A DNA stretch of 64,000 nucleotides from Nakamurella flavida (GCF_030811475.1 NZ_JAUSQV010000001.1:2131501-2195500); one strand, 5' to 3'; positions 8,930 to 18,120 are shown, counted from the first letter of the stretch. Numbers and translations are program-made. Notes: a model not told the origin generated them from the sequence alone.

Positions 8930-9009
8930 TCTCCTCGATCCGTCCGACCACCGGTCGTGTGCGCCTGCACACGCACGGGGGTGTCCACCGGCCCGGATAG
9001 GGTCGGGGG

Positions 9010-11319
9010 GTGCCGATCACCACCCCTGGAACCGTGTCCGAGCCCGAGTCCGACCCGAGCGGGACGACCGGAACCGGGCAGGTGACCCACCAGGCCGAGA
9101 TGGTCATCGTGGCCAACCGCCTCCCGTTCGACCTCGAACAGCAGCCCGACGGCACCACCCGTGCCCGGCAGGCGCCGGGCGGTCTGGTCACCGCCCTGGC
9201 CCCGATCCTGTCCCGCCGCCAGGGCGCCTGGATCGGCTGGCCGGGAACCCCCGACGTCGACCTGGACCCCACCGAGAACGACGGCATCAGCCTGTTCCCG
9301 GTGCGGCTGTCCCAGGCCGAGGTGGACGACTACTACGAGGGTTTCTCCAACGACACCCTCTGGCCGCTCTACCACGACGCGGTCAACCCCTCCACGTTCG
9401 ATCGCAGCTGGTGGGAGTCCTACCAGGCGGTCAACCAGCGGTTCGCCGAACGAGCCGCGGAGGTCGCCGCGCCCGGTGCGACGGTGTGGGTGCACGACTA
9501 CCAGCTGCAGCTCGTCCCGCAGATGCTCCGGCGGCTGCGGTCGGACGTGCGGATCGGCTTCTTCCTGCACATCCCGTTCCCGCCCGTCGAGCTGTTCATG
9601 CGGCTGCCGTGGCGGCAGCAGATCATCACCGGCCTGCTCGGGGCCGACCTCATCGGTTTCCACCTCCCCGGCGGGGCGCGCAACTTCGTCCGGCTGGCCA
9701 AGTCGCTCGTCGGGGTGTCCACCACCGGGACGACGACCATGCAGTTCGACGGCCGCACCATCCGGGCCGGCGCGTTCCCCATCTCCATCGACTCCGCCGG
9801 GCAGGCCTCGCTCGCCGCCACCCCCGAGGTGCACGAGACGGCCCGCCAGCTCCGCAAGGACCTGGGCAATCCGGCCAAGATCATCCTGGGGATCGACCGG
9901 CTCGACTACACCAAGGGCATCGACGTCCGGCTCCAGGCGTTCGAGGAACTGCTGCTGGCCGGTGACCCGTCGGTGCAGGACGCGGTGATGATCCAGGTCG
10001 CCACCCCCAGCCGGGAACGCATCGGCTCCTACATCCGCATGCGCGAGGACATCGAGCGGCGGGTCGGGGCCATCAACGGCAACCACGGCCGGATCGGCCG
10101 CCCCGCCGTGCACTACCTGCACCAGTCGCTCCCCCGCGAGGAGCTCGCCGCGTTCTACGTGGCCGCCGACGTCATGACGGTGACCCCGCTGCGCGACGGG
10201 ATGAACCTGGTGGCCAAGGAGTACGTGGCCTGCCGCGTCGACGGCGGCGGGGTGCTGCTGCTCAGCGAGTTCACCGGTGCGGCGCGCGAACTGCGCACCG
10301 CGCTGCTGGTGAACCCCTACGACACCGACGGGGTGAAGGAGGGGCTCCGCACCTCGCTGACCATGCCGACGGTGGACGCGCGCCGGCGGATGCGGGCCAT
10401 GCGCCGGCAGGTGCTCACCCACGACGTCGACCGCTGGGCGGCGGCGTTCCTCTCCGAGCTGGAGGGCACCCGGGACGTGCTGGCCGAGGCGGCCGGGCGG
10501 CTGTCCGAGGACGTCGTCGCCGCGATCAGCCAGATCAGCGAGACCGAGCGGCTGCTGGCCGCCACCGACTTCGACGGCTGCCTGGCCCCGATCGTCGACG
10601 ACCCGGCCTCGGCCCGGGCCCTGCCCGAGTCGCTGCAGGCGCTCCAGACCCTGGCCGCCATCCCCGGGACGGTGGTCGCGGTGGTCTCCGGGCGGGCGTT
10701 GAGCGTGCTGACCGAGCTGCTCGGTGAGACCGCCAACCTGCAACTGGTCGGCAGCCACGGCGCGGAGACGGGCGCCGGGGAGGGCGCCACCCCCGGCCGG
10801 CCCGGGTCGGCGATGACCGAGGAGGAGGGTCGCCGGCTGACCCGGCTGCGCCTGGAGCTGCAGCAGATCACCGCGGAGTACCCGAAGGTGCGCCTGGAGC
10901 TCAAGCCGACCGGTATCGCGGTGCACCTGCGCGGCCTGGACGACCGGGAGGCCGCCGCCGTGGCCGAGCTGATCGAGGAGCCCGCGAGCTGGCAGGGCGT
11001 GCACCTGCTGCGCGGCAAGAAGGTGCTCGAACTGACGGTGGTCACCACCGACAAGGGCCGGGCGCTGCGTCGGCTGTCCCGCGAGTTCCACTGCACCGCC
11101 ACCCTGTACATCGGGGACGACATCACCGACGAGAACGCGTTCGGTGTGCTCACCGCCCCGGATCTGGGCATCAAGGTCGGCAACGGCCGGACCGCGGCCG
11201 ACGTCCGGATCGCCGACCCGAACCGGGTCGCCGACGTGCTCCGGGTTCTCGCCTCCTCCCGGCAGCGGGCCGCTGCCCGCCGCTCGCAGGACGCAGCCCA
11301 GGGGGACGGCGAGAGCTGA
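9010..11319 (+). CDS. Fused trehalose-6-phosphate synthase/phosphatase (OtsA-OtsB)
   Basis: A 769-residue two-domain protein that should make trehalose from UDP-glucose (or another NDP-glucose) and glucose-6-phosphate in two steps. Residues ~30-490 are a GT20 synthase ([48 protein letters not shown]). Residues ~510-760 are a HAD-type trehalose phosphatase with nucleophile motif DFDGC at 520 and [10 protein letters not shown] at about 702. In most actinomycetes the two activities are on separate genes, so the fusion is notable. The start is a GTG at 9010; an internal ATG just before VIVANRLPF (about residue 31) is an alternative that would remove a low-complexity N-terminus. Confidence 0.92.
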   Translation: MPITTPGTVSEPESDPSGTTGTGQVTHQAEMVIVANRLPFDLEQQPDGTTRARQAPGGLVTALAPILSRRQGAWIGWPGTPDVDLDPTENDGISLFPVRLSQAEVDDYYEGFSNDTLWPLYHDAVNPSTFDRSWWESYQAVNQRFAERAAEVAAPGATVWVHDYQLQLVPQMLRRLRSDVRIGFFLHIPFPPVELFMRLPWRQQIITGLLGADLIGFHLPGGARNFVRLAKSLVGVSTTGTTTMQFDGRTIRAGAFPISIDSAGQASLAATPEVHETARQLRKDLGNPAKIILGIDRLDYTKGIDVRLQAFEELLLAGDPSVQDAVMIQVATPSRERIGSYIRMREDIERRVGAINGNHGRIGRPAVHYLHQSLPREELAAFYVAADVMTVTPLRDGMNLVAKEYVACRVDGGGVLLLSEFTGAARELRTALLVNPYDTDGVKEGLRTSLTMPTVDARRRMRAMRRQVLTHDVDRWAAAFLSELEGTRDVLAEAAGRLSEDVVAAISQISETERLLAATDFDGCLAPIVDDPASARALPESLQALQTLAAIPGTVVAVVSGRALSVLTELLGETANLQLVGSHGAETGAGEGATPGRPGSAMTEEEGRRLTRLRLELQQITAEYPKVRLELKPTGIAVHLRGLDDREAAAVAELIEEPASWQGVHLLRGKKVLELTVVTTDKGRALRRLSREFHCTATLYIGDDITDENAFGVLTAPDLGIKVGNGRTAADVRIADPNRVADVLRVLASSRQRAAARRSQDAAQGDGES

Positions 11320-11335
11320 CCGACCTGCGTCCCGC

Positions 11336-12409
11336 TCAGTGCCGGGGCGCGGCGGTGGTGCGGCCCGGGACGAACGTGGTCGGCAGGGTGATGCGACGCC
11401 CCTGGGCACTGCGCGCCGGGTCCATCATCAGCCGGCCGGCGTGCCGGCCCTTGTCGGTGACCGGCTGCTCCATCGTCGTCAGGCCGGCCTCGACCGCCGA
11501 AGCGATCCCGTCGAACCCGATGACCGAGACGTCCTGCGGCACCCGCTGCTGCCGGCGGACCAGTTCGCGGATCACCCCGACCGCCAGCACGTCCGACGTC
11601 GCGATGACGGCGGTGATGCCCGGGTCCAGGGCGAGCACCTCGGCCGCGGCGGAGGCGCCGGAGTCCTCGGTGTGGTCGAACCGTTCCACCACCGGGATCC
11701 GGTCCCAGGCCACCCCGGCGGCCTCGAAGGCCTGACGCAATCCGGCCAACCGGTGCCGCTGCACGTGATAGCGCGCGTTCTCCTGCCGGACCAGGTCAAC
11801 CGGGCCGTCCCGATTCACCCGGCCGAGCCGCATGCAGACCACGCCGACCCGCCGGTGACCCAGGCGGACGAGGTGGTCGGCCATCTGGCGGGAGGCGGCC
11901 CGGTCGTCGATGCCGACCAGATCGACCCCGGGGACGAACGGCTGGTCGCAGATGACCGCCGGGACCGGCCGGCCCAGCGCGGCCGTGAGGTACGGGTCGT
12001 CGTCGGGCATCGAATAGGCCACGAAACCGTCGACCGCGGCACCGGACACCGCGGCGATGTCGTCCGAGCCGGGTGTCGCCGGGACGAGGAGCAGCCCCAC
12101 CCGGGCCGAGTCGCACTCCAGGGCCAACCCCTCCAGGAAGGCGACGGCCGCCGGGTCGCGGAACGCGTAGGAGACCTGCTCGGCGAGCAGCAGACCGATC
12201 GCGCCGGCCGTGCGGGTGCGTAGCGAGCGTGCCACCGGGTCCGGCCCGGGATAACCCAGCCGTCGGGCCGCCTCCATGACCCGGGCGCGGAGCCGCGGGG
12301 AGAGCTGGTCGGGTCGGTTGTAGGCGTTGGAGACGGTGGTCCGGGAGACACCGAGCTCGGCGGCCAGCGACGCCAGGGTGGCGGGCGGCCGGGAGCCGTG
12401 TCTTTCCAT
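11336..12409 (-). CDS. LacI-family transcriptional regulator
   Basis: A 357-residue regulator with an N-terminal LacI helix-turn-helix (SLAAELGVSRTTVSNAYNRP, about residues 10-33) and a periplasmic-binding-protein-like sensor domain (~65-350). The start at the ATG 12409 places the DNA-binding helix at the N-terminus; the frame extends upstream without sensible content. It is divergent from the sugar ATPase gene at 12700. The 290-bp gap between them holds an AAACGTTT palindrome typical of LacI operators, so this protein may control the ATPase gene. Effector unknown. Confidence 0.88.
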   Translation of the reverse strand: MERHGSRPPATLASLAAELGVSRTTVSNAYNRPDQLSPRLRARVMEAARRLGYPGPDPVARSLRTRTAGAIGLLLAEQVSYAFRDPAAVAFLEGLALECDSARVGLLLVPATPGSDDIAAVSGAAVDGFVAYSMPDDDPYLTAALGRPVPAVICDQPFVPGVDLVGIDDRAASRQMADHLVRLGHRRVGVVCMRLGRVNRDGPVDLVRQENARYHVQRHRLAGLRQAFEAAGVAWDRIPVVERFDHTEDSGASAAAEVLALDPGITAVIATSDVLAVGVIRELVRRQQRVPQDVSVIGFDGIASAVEAGLTTMEQPVTDKGRHAGRLMMDPARSAQGRRITLPTTFVPGRTTAAPRH

Positions 12410-12588
12410 GCAAGAAAGGTAGTGGGACGGGCGGGGCGGTCGCACCACCCGACCGGGCCGGGACCTCGCGCTCGGGGCACCCGCAACGGCACGTCCCGCC
12501 CTCGGTCGGGTGAATCGGGTCCGCCCGCCGCCGTCCAACCCACCACCGCGGGCGACCGGCACCCACCCGTCGCCCGACGGATGCGCGG

Positions 12589-12600
12589 GAAAACGTTTAC
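12589..12600. promoter_or_regulatory. LacI-type operator candidate between lacI and msiK
   Basis: The 8-bp palindrome AAACGTTT (12591-12598) sits in a GAAAACGTTTAC context. It resembles LacI-family operators with a central CG step. It is 100 bp upstream of the sugar ATPase start and 180 bp upstream of the divergent lacI start. Assignment is by pattern and position. Confidence 0.5.
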
Positions 12601-12699
12601 CGACACCCTTCCGTCACCGACGGCCAGAGGTTAATGTCGGCCGCGAGAAGGCTGCGCCGTGGCGCGTGGCCGCGGTTCGACGAGGAACAGGAGCCAGAC

Positions 12700-13836
12700 A
12701 TGGCAGAGGTCCAGTACGAAGAGGCATCCCGCGTCTACCCGGGCAGCCCCCCGGTCCGCGCGGTCGACCGGCTGAACCTGGACATCGTCGACGGCGAGTT
12801 CCTCGTCCTCGTCGGCCCGTCCGGTTCCGGCAAGTCCACCGCGCTGCGCATGCTCGCCGGCCTCGAGGACGTCAACGAGGGCAAGATCATCATCGGCGGC
12901 CGCGACGTCACCCACGTCCCGCCGAAGAACCGCGACATCGCGATGGTGTTCCAGTCCTACGCGCTGTACCCCCACATGACCGTGGCGGAGAACATGGGTT
13001 TCGCGCTCAAGCTGCGCGGGGTCAACAAGGCCGAGATCGCCACCAAGGTCCGTGAGGCCGCCGGCCTGTTGGACCTGGAGAAGTACCTGGACCGCAAGCC
13101 CAAGGCCCTGTCCGGTGGCCAGCGCCAGCGCGTGGCCATGGGCCGCGCCATCGTGCGCGAGCCCTCCGTCTTCCTCATGGACGAGCCGCTGTCCAACCTC
13201 GACGCCAAGCTCCGCGTGGAGACCCGCGCGAACATCGCCGAGCTGCAGGCCCGGCTGGGGACCACCACCGTCTACGTCACCCACGACCAGGTGGAGGCCA
13301 TGACCATGGGCCACCGCGTCGCGGTGCTCAAGGACGGCATCCTGCAGCAGGTCGACACCCCCCGGAACCTCTACGACCAGCCCAGCAACGTCTTCGTGGC
13401 CGGCTTCATGGGCTCCCCGGCGATGAACCTGGTGACGGTCCCGCTGACCTCCGAGGGCGCCCAGCTGGGCGAGACCACCGTGCCGCTCCCCCGCGAGCTG
13501 ATGTCGGAGGCCTCCAGCAAGGGCCTCAAGGAGGTCATCTTCGGTGTGCGCCCGGAGAACTTCACCCTCTCCGGCCAGGGCATCCCGGTCACCGTCGACC
13601 TCGTCGAGGAGCTCGGCGCCGACGCGTTCGTGCACGGGCACTCCCCGGACGGTGGCCGCCTGGTCATCCGGATCGACGCCCGCCAGTCGCTGACCCAGGG
13701 CTCGACCATCCGCGCCACCCCGACCGACCCGGAGCACCTGCACCTGTTCGACCCGAGCACCGGCCTGCGGCTGTCCAGCTCCCGGGCCGTGCCGGCCGAC
13801 GCCGTCGCCGGTGGCAGCACCAGCCTGAGCAAGTAG
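12700..13836 (+). CDS. msiK: MsiK/UgpC-type multi-sugar ABC importer ATPase
   Basis: A 378-residue ATPase with Walker A GPSGSGKST (~39-47), Q-loop FQSYALYP, signature LSGGQRQRVAMGRA, Walker B VFLMDEP and switch His in YVTHDQ. A C-terminal TOBE/regulatory domain (~240-370) follows. It is a stand-alone gene with no permease or binding protein beside it, as for MsiK, which energises several CUT1 sugar importers in actinomycetes. The CUT1 operon at 56.4-64 kb shows no ATPase gene and is a plausible client. The ATG at 12700 is preceded by GGAGCC; a longer frame from 12634 adds 22 atypical residues. It is followed by a strong terminator. Confidence 0.9.
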   Translation: MAEVQYEEASRVYPGSPPVRAVDRLNLDIVDGEFLVLVGPSGSGKSTALRMLAGLEDVNEGKIIIGGRDVTHVPPKNRDIAMVFQSYALYPHMTVAENMGFALKLRGVNKAEIATKVREAAGLLDLEKYLDRKPKALSGGQRQRVAMGRAIVREPSVFLMDEPLSNLDAKLRVETRANIAELQARLGTTTVYVTHDQVEAMTMGHRVAVLKDGILQQVDTPRNLYDQPSNVFVAGFMGSPAMNLVTVPLTSEGAQLGETTVPLPRELMSEASSKGLKEVIFGVRPENFTLSGQGIPVTVDLVEELGADAFVHGHSPDGGRLVIRIDARQSLTQGSTIRATPTDPEHLHLFDPSTGLRLSSSRAVPADAVAGGSTSLSK

Positions 13837-13874
13837 TCCCCGGGCCGGACCAGGGCCGGCCGAAGCACCCCGAC

Positions 13875-13907
13875 GGGCCGGGAGCATCCACGTGATGCTC
13901 CCGGCCC
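13875..13907 (+). terminator. Strong hairpin terminator after msiK
   Basis: A perfect 13-bp stem, GGGCCGGGAGCAT (13875-13887) with its reverse complement at 13895-13907, around a 7-nt loop. It starts 39 bp past the msiK stop codon. There is no clear U-tract, as is usual for actinomycete terminators. The next gene reads leftward towards it, so it may serve both directions. Confidence 0.8.
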
Positions 13908-13977
13908 TCCGTCGTTCGCGGGGGCCGGCCGACCGGCGCAGGCCCGGTCGGTCGGTGCCGGGTCGGACGGTGCCGGG

Positions 13978-14184
13978 TCAGACGATGCGGACGGACTTCC
14001 CGTCCAGGCCGACCACGTCCCCACGGTGCAATTGGCGGCCCCGGCGGATGTCGACCTCGCCGTTCACGGTGACCAGTCCGTCGCCGAGCAGGTCCTTGAC
14101 CTCGGCTCCGGTGTCCACCGCGCCGGCCAGCTTGAGGAACTGCCCGAGCCTGATCATCTCGCCGGTGATGCTGACCTCGTCCAT
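13978..14184 (-). CDS. Small S4-domain RNA-binding protein
   Basis: A 68-residue protein made almost entirely of one S4 RNA-binding domain (IRLGQFLKLAGAVDTGAEVKDLL, then DGLVTVNGEVDIRRGRQLHRGDVVGLDG). It resembles the YbcJ/YaaA-type stand-alone S4 proteins. RNA target unknown. The length is typical for the family. It lies 18 bp downstream of the frameshifted ferredoxin-like gene, in the same direction, and could be in one transcript with it. Confidence 0.85.
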   Translation of the reverse strand: MDEVSITGEMIRLGQFLKLAGAVDTGAEVKDLLGDGLVTVNGEVDIRRGRQLHRGDVVGLDGKSVRIV

Positions 14185-14202
14185 GCCGGCATTCTCCCCC
14201 GG

Positions 14203-14690
14203 TCAGCCGGGGAGCAGCGCCCGCAGCCGCGGCGGCAGGTCGGCCAGGCGGGGAGCGGTGCGGCGGATCCACGCGGCCAGGGCCCGGTCGCCAGGGGGGT
14301 CCAACGGCCCCAGCACGACCGGAGGGGACGTCCAGGTCAGCGTTCCCGGTACTGCCGGACCGGTCGACGGGTGGGCGTGACCGACGGTGGCCACCGGTCC
14401 GAGCGGACAGCGCCCCTGGCAACCGGTGGAGATCAGCACCGCCCGGGCCCGCTCCCGCACGGCGGCGCGCAGGGCTTCCCCACCGGCCGGGTCGGCTTCG
14501 CCACCGGTGCCCGCGGCGGACGGCGCAGACCGGCGCACCGGTGTCCGACGCAGACGGCCACCACCAGCAGGGGGTCGGCCGCGGCCGGTATCGCTACCGC
14601 GACGGGTGCCGGTGCCGACGGGCGGCGCCCATGGCCCCGGTCGCGTGGGCTGTCCCCACCCTCGGCCCGCCGGCCGTGCCTCCTGCGCAT
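14203..14690 (-). pseudogene. Thioredoxin-fold [2Fe-2S] ferredoxin-like protein, apparently frameshifted
   Basis: Two overlapping frames together spell one small [2Fe-2S] protein. The upstream frame starts at the ATG at 14690, behind an excellent GGGAGG site, and encodes LLVVAVCVGHRCAGLRR, holding the first cysteine pair. The downstream frame (GGEALRAAVRERARAVLISTGCQGRCPLGPVATVG) holds the second pair and runs to the stop at 14203. Joining them needs a -1 shift, or one missing base, in about 14490-14530. Codon bias is good on both sides of the switch. No obvious slippery heptamer is seen, so a recent mutation or sequencing error is likelier than programmed frameshifting. It is divergent from the TRIC gene with a Zur-like site between. 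Confidence 0.6.
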
Positions 14691-14739
14691 GACGCCTCCC
14701 GAACGGACCGTCCTCGACCCCTGCACACCCTAGTGCTTA

Positions 14740-14754
14740 TGGTAATCGTTCTCA
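14740..14754. promoter_or_regulatory. Zur/Fur-like operator 1 (ferredoxin-like/TRIC intergenic)
   Basis: On the minus strand this reads TGAGAACGATTACCA, matching 11 of 15 positions of the actinobacterial Zur-type palindrome TGAAAATGATTTTCA. It lies in an AT-richer patch 46 bp upstream of the TRIC ATG and 50 bp upstream of the divergent ferredoxin-like ATG, so it could control both. It resembles the sites at 15504, 18121 and 28076. Confidence 0.55.
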
Positions 14755-14800
14755 CCACAGCGGTGTCCGGATGGTGCCGGCGATGCGGTAGAGAAGGGCC

Positions 14801-15451
14801 ATGCCCAGCGCTTCCGTCCTGTTGCTCGTGCTGGATCTCATCGGCACTTTCGCCTTCGCGCTGAACGGGGCACTGACCGCGATCCGGACGGCGCACGTCG
14901 ACATCGTCGGCGTCATCACCCTGGGTGCGATCACTGCGGTGGGCGGCGGGATCATCCGGGACGTGCTGCTCGGTGCCCTGCCGCCGGCCACCTTCCGCGA
15001 CTGGCGTTATCTGGCCGTGGCCACCGCCGGCGGCCTGCTGGTCTTCCTGTTCTTCCGCGCACTGTCCCGGATCATCCGGGTCATCGACGTCCTGGACGCC
15101 GCGGGGCTGAGCCTGTTCGCGGTGACCGGCGCCGGCCGCGCCCTGCAGCTCGGCGGGGGGCCGGCCCAGGCGATCCTGCTGGGCGCGATCACCGCCGTGG
15201 GCGGCGGCACGCTGCGCGACGTGCTCGTCGGCCGGGTGCCCGGGGTGCTGAGCAGCGGGCTCTACGCGATCCCGGCCCTGGTCGGGGCGGCGATCGCCGT
15301 GCTGGGCTCGAGCGGGGGTGACGGCCGACTCGGCCTGGTGGCCGCGGTGATCGCCGCCGCGGTCTGCTTCGGGATCCGACTGGTCGGCCTGCACTTCGAC
15401 CTGCAGGCACCCCGACCACGGGGCCTGCGACCCGACGTCGACCGGGACTGA
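14801..15451 (+). CDS. TRIC/UPF0126-family membrane protein
   Basis: A 216-residue integral membrane protein of the TRIC-type cation channel family (formerly UPF0126), made of two homologous three-helix repeats plus a last helix. Each repeat carries the glycine-rich AVGGGxxRDVLxG motif (GAITAVGGGIIRDVLLG about residues 46-62, GAITAVGGGTLRDVLVG about 128-144). Family members form trimeric cation-conducting channels; the physiological ion in bacteria is uncertain. The Zur-like site 46 bp upstream places it among the metal genes here, but that link is inferred. Confidence 0.88.
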   Translation: MPSASVLLLVLDLIGTFAFALNGALTAIRTAHVDIVGVITLGAITAVGGGIIRDVLLGALPPATFRDWRYLAVATAGGLLVFLFFRALSRIIRVIDVLDAAGLSLFAVTGAGRALQLGGGPAQAILLGAITAVGGGTLRDVLVGRVPGVLSSGLYAIPALVGAAIAVLGSSGGDGRLGLVAAVIAAAVCFGIRLVGLHFDLQAPRPRGLRPDVDRD

Positions 15452-15503
15452 CGCGCGGCGGACCACGGCGAAGACCATCAGGTATCTTCGCCGCGATCAG
15501 GAT

Positions 15504-15518
15504 TCATTATCGTTATCA
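15504..15518. promoter_or_regulatory. Zur/Fur-like operator 2 (upstream of DUF1490-ATPase unit)
   Basis: Reads TGATAACGATAATGA on the minus strand. It is built of GATAAC/GATAAT hexamers like Fur-family boxes and shares 10 of 15 positions with operator 1. It ends 29 bp before the DUF1490 start codon, overlapping where the promoter should be. Which Fur-family repressor binds cannot be told from sequence alone. Confidence 0.5.
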
Positions 15519-15547
15519 GGCGTCGTGGACGTCGGAACGGAGAACCC

Positions 15548-15832
15548 ATGCCTCTCGGACATCTGGCCGGCCGGGCCGCGGCCGCCCTGGCCAGCGGCAT
15601 CGCCGGTGCGATCGTCGTCGACCGGGTCAAGTCCGGATCGGGGCGGCGCCCCCTGCGCGGGGCGGCCGTGGCCGTCACCACCTGGGGGATCAGGGCCCGC
15701 CGATCGGCCGAGACCGGAGCGGAGAACGTGCGCCTGGCCACCGGGGACATCGTCGCCGAGGCCCGCGAACGGGTCGGTGAGCAGGCTCCCCCGCCCACCG
15801 TGGGCGGGACCCACGGTGATCACGAGCACTGA
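15548..15832 (+). CDS. DUF1490 (PacL-like) membrane metal-binding protein
   Basis: A 94-residue protein with an N-terminal membrane segment (LAGRAAAALASGIAGAIVVD), the conserved middle VAVTTWGIRARRSAETGAE and VAEARERVGE, and a His/Asp/Glu-rich C-terminus (THGDHEH) suited to metal binding. This is the layout of mycobacterial DUF1490 proteins such as PacL1 (Rv3269), which scaffold and support the P-ATPase CtpC in zinc tolerance. As in mycobacteria, the ATPase gene follows directly; here it overlaps by 17 bp, so the two should be co-translated. A CGGAG ribosome binding site precedes the ATG. Confidence 0.85.
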   Translation: MPLGHLAGRAAAALASGIAGAIVVDRVKSGSGRRPLRGAAVAVTTWGIRARRSAETGAENVRLATGDIVAEARERVGEQAPPPTVGGTHGDHEH

Positions 15833-18047
15833 CCCGGTGGGACGGGATCTCCGGACCGCGCGCGCCGCGCGGGCCGTCGGAACCGTGGACGCCGTCGAGG
15901 CCGGGCTGACCGCGTTCGTGCGGTCCGACCACGCCGGGCGGCGACGGCTGCAGGTGGACGGCATCCGCGGCGCCACCGCCCGGGCCGTCGCCCTCGAGGA
16001 CGCGGTCGGACCGTTGCGCGGGGTGCGGGCCGTGCAGGCGTTCCCCCGGACCGGCGCCGTCCTGGTCTGGTACTCGGCGGCCTCGCTCGACGAGGACGCG
16101 CTCACGGCCGCCGTCGCGTCCGCGGGTGCGGTGTCGCCCGCCGCGGTGGCCACCCGGCTGCCCCGCTCGGCCGACGTCACCGGATCGGATCTGGTGCGGA
16201 TGATCGTGGGCGGTGCCGCGCTCATCCTCCTGGGTGGGCGCCGGTACGTTCTGCGCCGCCCCCCGGCGCTCGGCCCGACCAGCCGACTGTTCGCCTCCGG
16301 GGTCACCCTGTTCACCGGCTACCCGTTCCTGCGCGGGGCCGTCGCCGCCCTCCGCGGGAGACGCACGGCCGGCACCGACGCCCTGGTCTCCGCCGCCACC
16401 ATCGCCTCCTTGCTGCTGCGGGAGAACGTCGTGGCGCTGACCGTCATCTGGCTGCTGAACATCGGCGAGTACCTCCAGGATCTGACCCTGCGCCGCACCC
16501 GGCGGGCCATCGCCGACCTGATCACCGGGACGGCGGACACCGCGTGGGTCCGGGTGGCCGACGACCTCGAGCAGCAGGTCGCGACCGACACCCTGCGGGT
16601 CGGTGACGAGGTGGTCCTCCACGAGCACGTGGCGGCGCCGGTGGACGGGGTGGTGATCGACGGGGAGGGCATCGTCGACCAGGCGGCGATCACCGGCGAA
16701 TCGCTGCCGGTGGCCGTCGCGGTGGGCACCACCGTCCACGCGGGCAGCGTGCTGCTGCGGGGACGCATCGTCGTGCGGGCCACCGCGGTCGGGTCGGACA
16801 CGGCCGTCGGCCGCATCATCGACCGGGTCGAACGGGCCCAGGACGACCGGGCGCCCATCCAGACCGTGGGCGACACGTTCTCCCGCCGGTTCGTGCCCGC
16901 GTCCTTCGCACTGTCCCTGCTCACCCTGGTGCTCACCCGGGACGTCCGGCGGGCGATGACCATGCTGCTCGTCGCGTGTCCGTGCGCGGTCGGGTTGTCC
17001 ACGCCCACCGCGATCAGCGCAGCCATCGGCAACGGCGCCCGTCGCGGCATCCTGATCAAGGGCGGCTCGCACCTGGAGCGGGCGGCGCAGGTCGACGCCC
17101 TGGTCGTCGACAAGACCGGTACCCTGACCACCGGGCGTCCGGTGGTGACCAACGTGGTGTCGTTCAGCCCGCGGTGGGAACCCGAGCAGGTGCTCGCCTA
17201 CGTGGCCAGCTCGGAGATCCACTCCCGACACCCGTTGGCGCAGGCGGTGATCCGTTCCACCGAGGAGCGGCACATCGTCATCCCGTCCCACGAGGAGTGC
17301 GAGGTGCTGCTCGGCCTGGGCATGCGTACGCAGGCCGACGGTCGGGTGCTGCTGCTGGGCAGCGTGGAGCTGCTGCGCGCCGAGAAGGTGCGGATCCCGG
17401 CCAAGGCGAAGGGCTGGGTCACCCGGCTCCAGCAGGAGGCGGAGACACCGCTGCTGCTCGCGGTGGACGGGAAGCTGGTCGGGCTGGTCAGCCTGCGGGA
17501 CACCGTCCGTCCGGAGGCGCGGGAGGTGCTGGCCCGGCTCCGCCGGGACGGGATCCGCCGAATCGTCATGCTCACCGGTGACCACCCGGACACCGCCGCC
17601 GCCGTCGCGGCCGAGCTGGGTGTCGACGAGTGGCGGGCGCAGGTGATGCCGGAGGACAAGCAGGACGTGGTGCGGGCCCTGCAGGAGCAGGGGCACGTGG
17701 TGGCCATGGTCGGCGACGGCACCAACGACGCCCCCGCCCTGGCCCTGGCCGACATCGGCATCGCCATGGGCCTGGCCGGGACGGACGTCGCGGTGGAGAC
17801 CGCCGACGTCGCGCTGGCCGGGGACGACCTGCACCGACTGCTCGATCTGCGGGAGCTGGCCCGCCGCACCATCGGGGTGGTCCGGCAGAACTACGGCCTG
17901 TCCATCGCCGTCAACGCCGTCGGGCTGGCCGTGGGGGCGGGCGGGGCACTGTCCCCGGTGATGGCCGCCATCCTGCACAACGCCTCGTCGGTGGCCGTGG
18001 TGGGCAACAGCTCGCGCCTCACCCGATACCGACTGCCACCCGACTGA
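15816..18047 (+). CDS. P1B-type metal-transporting ATPase (CtpC-like)
   Basis: A 743-residue heavy-metal ATPase. The N-terminus is a divergent HMA-like domain (~40-105) without a CxxC pair. Then come membrane helices, actuator motif TGESLP, transport-site CPC motif (about 388-390, LLVACPCAVGLSTPTA), phosphorylation motif DKTGTLT (Asp about 432), the P1B His-Pro pair (SRHPLAQAV) and the hinge GDGTNDAPAL. Adjacency to DUF1490 points to the CtpC group, for which zinc or manganese export has been proposed. I chose the GTG at 15816, which overlaps the DUF1490 gene by 17 bp; the frame is open further upstream but only as a shadow of DUF1490. A terminator follows. Confidence 0.88.
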   Translation: MITSTDPVGRDLRTARAARAVGTVDAVEAGLTAFVRSDHAGRRRLQVDGIRGATARAVALEDAVGPLRGVRAVQAFPRTGAVLVWYSAASLDEDALTAAVASAGAVSPAAVATRLPRSADVTGSDLVRMIVGGAALILLGGRRYVLRRPPALGPTSRLFASGVTLFTGYPFLRGAVAALRGRRTAGTDALVSAATIASLLLRENVVALTVIWLLNIGEYLQDLTLRRTRRAIADLITGTADTAWVRVADDLEQQVATDTLRVGDEVVLHEHVAAPVDGVVIDGEGIVDQAAITGESLPVAVAVGTTVHAGSVLLRGRIVVRATAVGSDTAVGRIIDRVERAQDDRAPIQTVGDTFSRRFVPASFALSLLTLVLTRDVRRAMTMLLVACPCAVGLSTPTAISAAIGNGARRGILIKGGSHLERAAQVDALVVDKTGTLTTGRPVVTNVVSFSPRWEPEQVLAYVASSEIHSRHPLAQAVIRSTEERHIVIPSHEECEVLLGLGMRTQADGRVLLLGSVELLRAEKVRIPAKAKGWVTRLQQEAETPLLLAVDGKLVGLVSLRDTVRPEAREVLARLRRDGIRRIVMLTGDHPDTAAAVAAELGVDEWRAQVMPEDKQDVVRALQEQGHVVAMVGDGTNDAPALALADIGIAMGLAGTDVAVETADVALAGDDLHRLLDLRELARRTIGVVRQNYGLSIAVNAVGLAVGAGGALSPVMAAILHNASSVAVVGNSSRLTRYRLPPD

Positions 18048-18065
18048 GCGGTCGCACCGCATCCC

Positions 18066-18098
18066 GAGGGCCCGGGCGCATTCCGCGTCCGGGCTCTC
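18066..18098 (+). terminator. Hairpin terminator after the P-type ATPase
   Basis: GAGGGCCCGG (18066-18075) pairs with CCGGGCTCTC (18089-18098), a 10-bp stem with one G-U pair and a 13-nt loop. It begins 18 bp past the ATPase stop and separates that unit from the CobW-like gene. Confidence 0.65.
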
Positions 18099-18120
18099 CG
18101 CGTCCCCTGCTACGCTCTAT

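Noticed and set aside
8806-11409. An 867-codon open frame on the minus strand
   Set aside because: Antisense to the trehalose synthase/phosphatase gene, whose motifs are intact. No recognisable content.
15690-18062. A 790-codon open frame on the minus strand opposite the P-type ATPase
   Set aside because: Antisense shadow rich in His, Arg and Gly; the ATPase on the plus strand has all its motifs.
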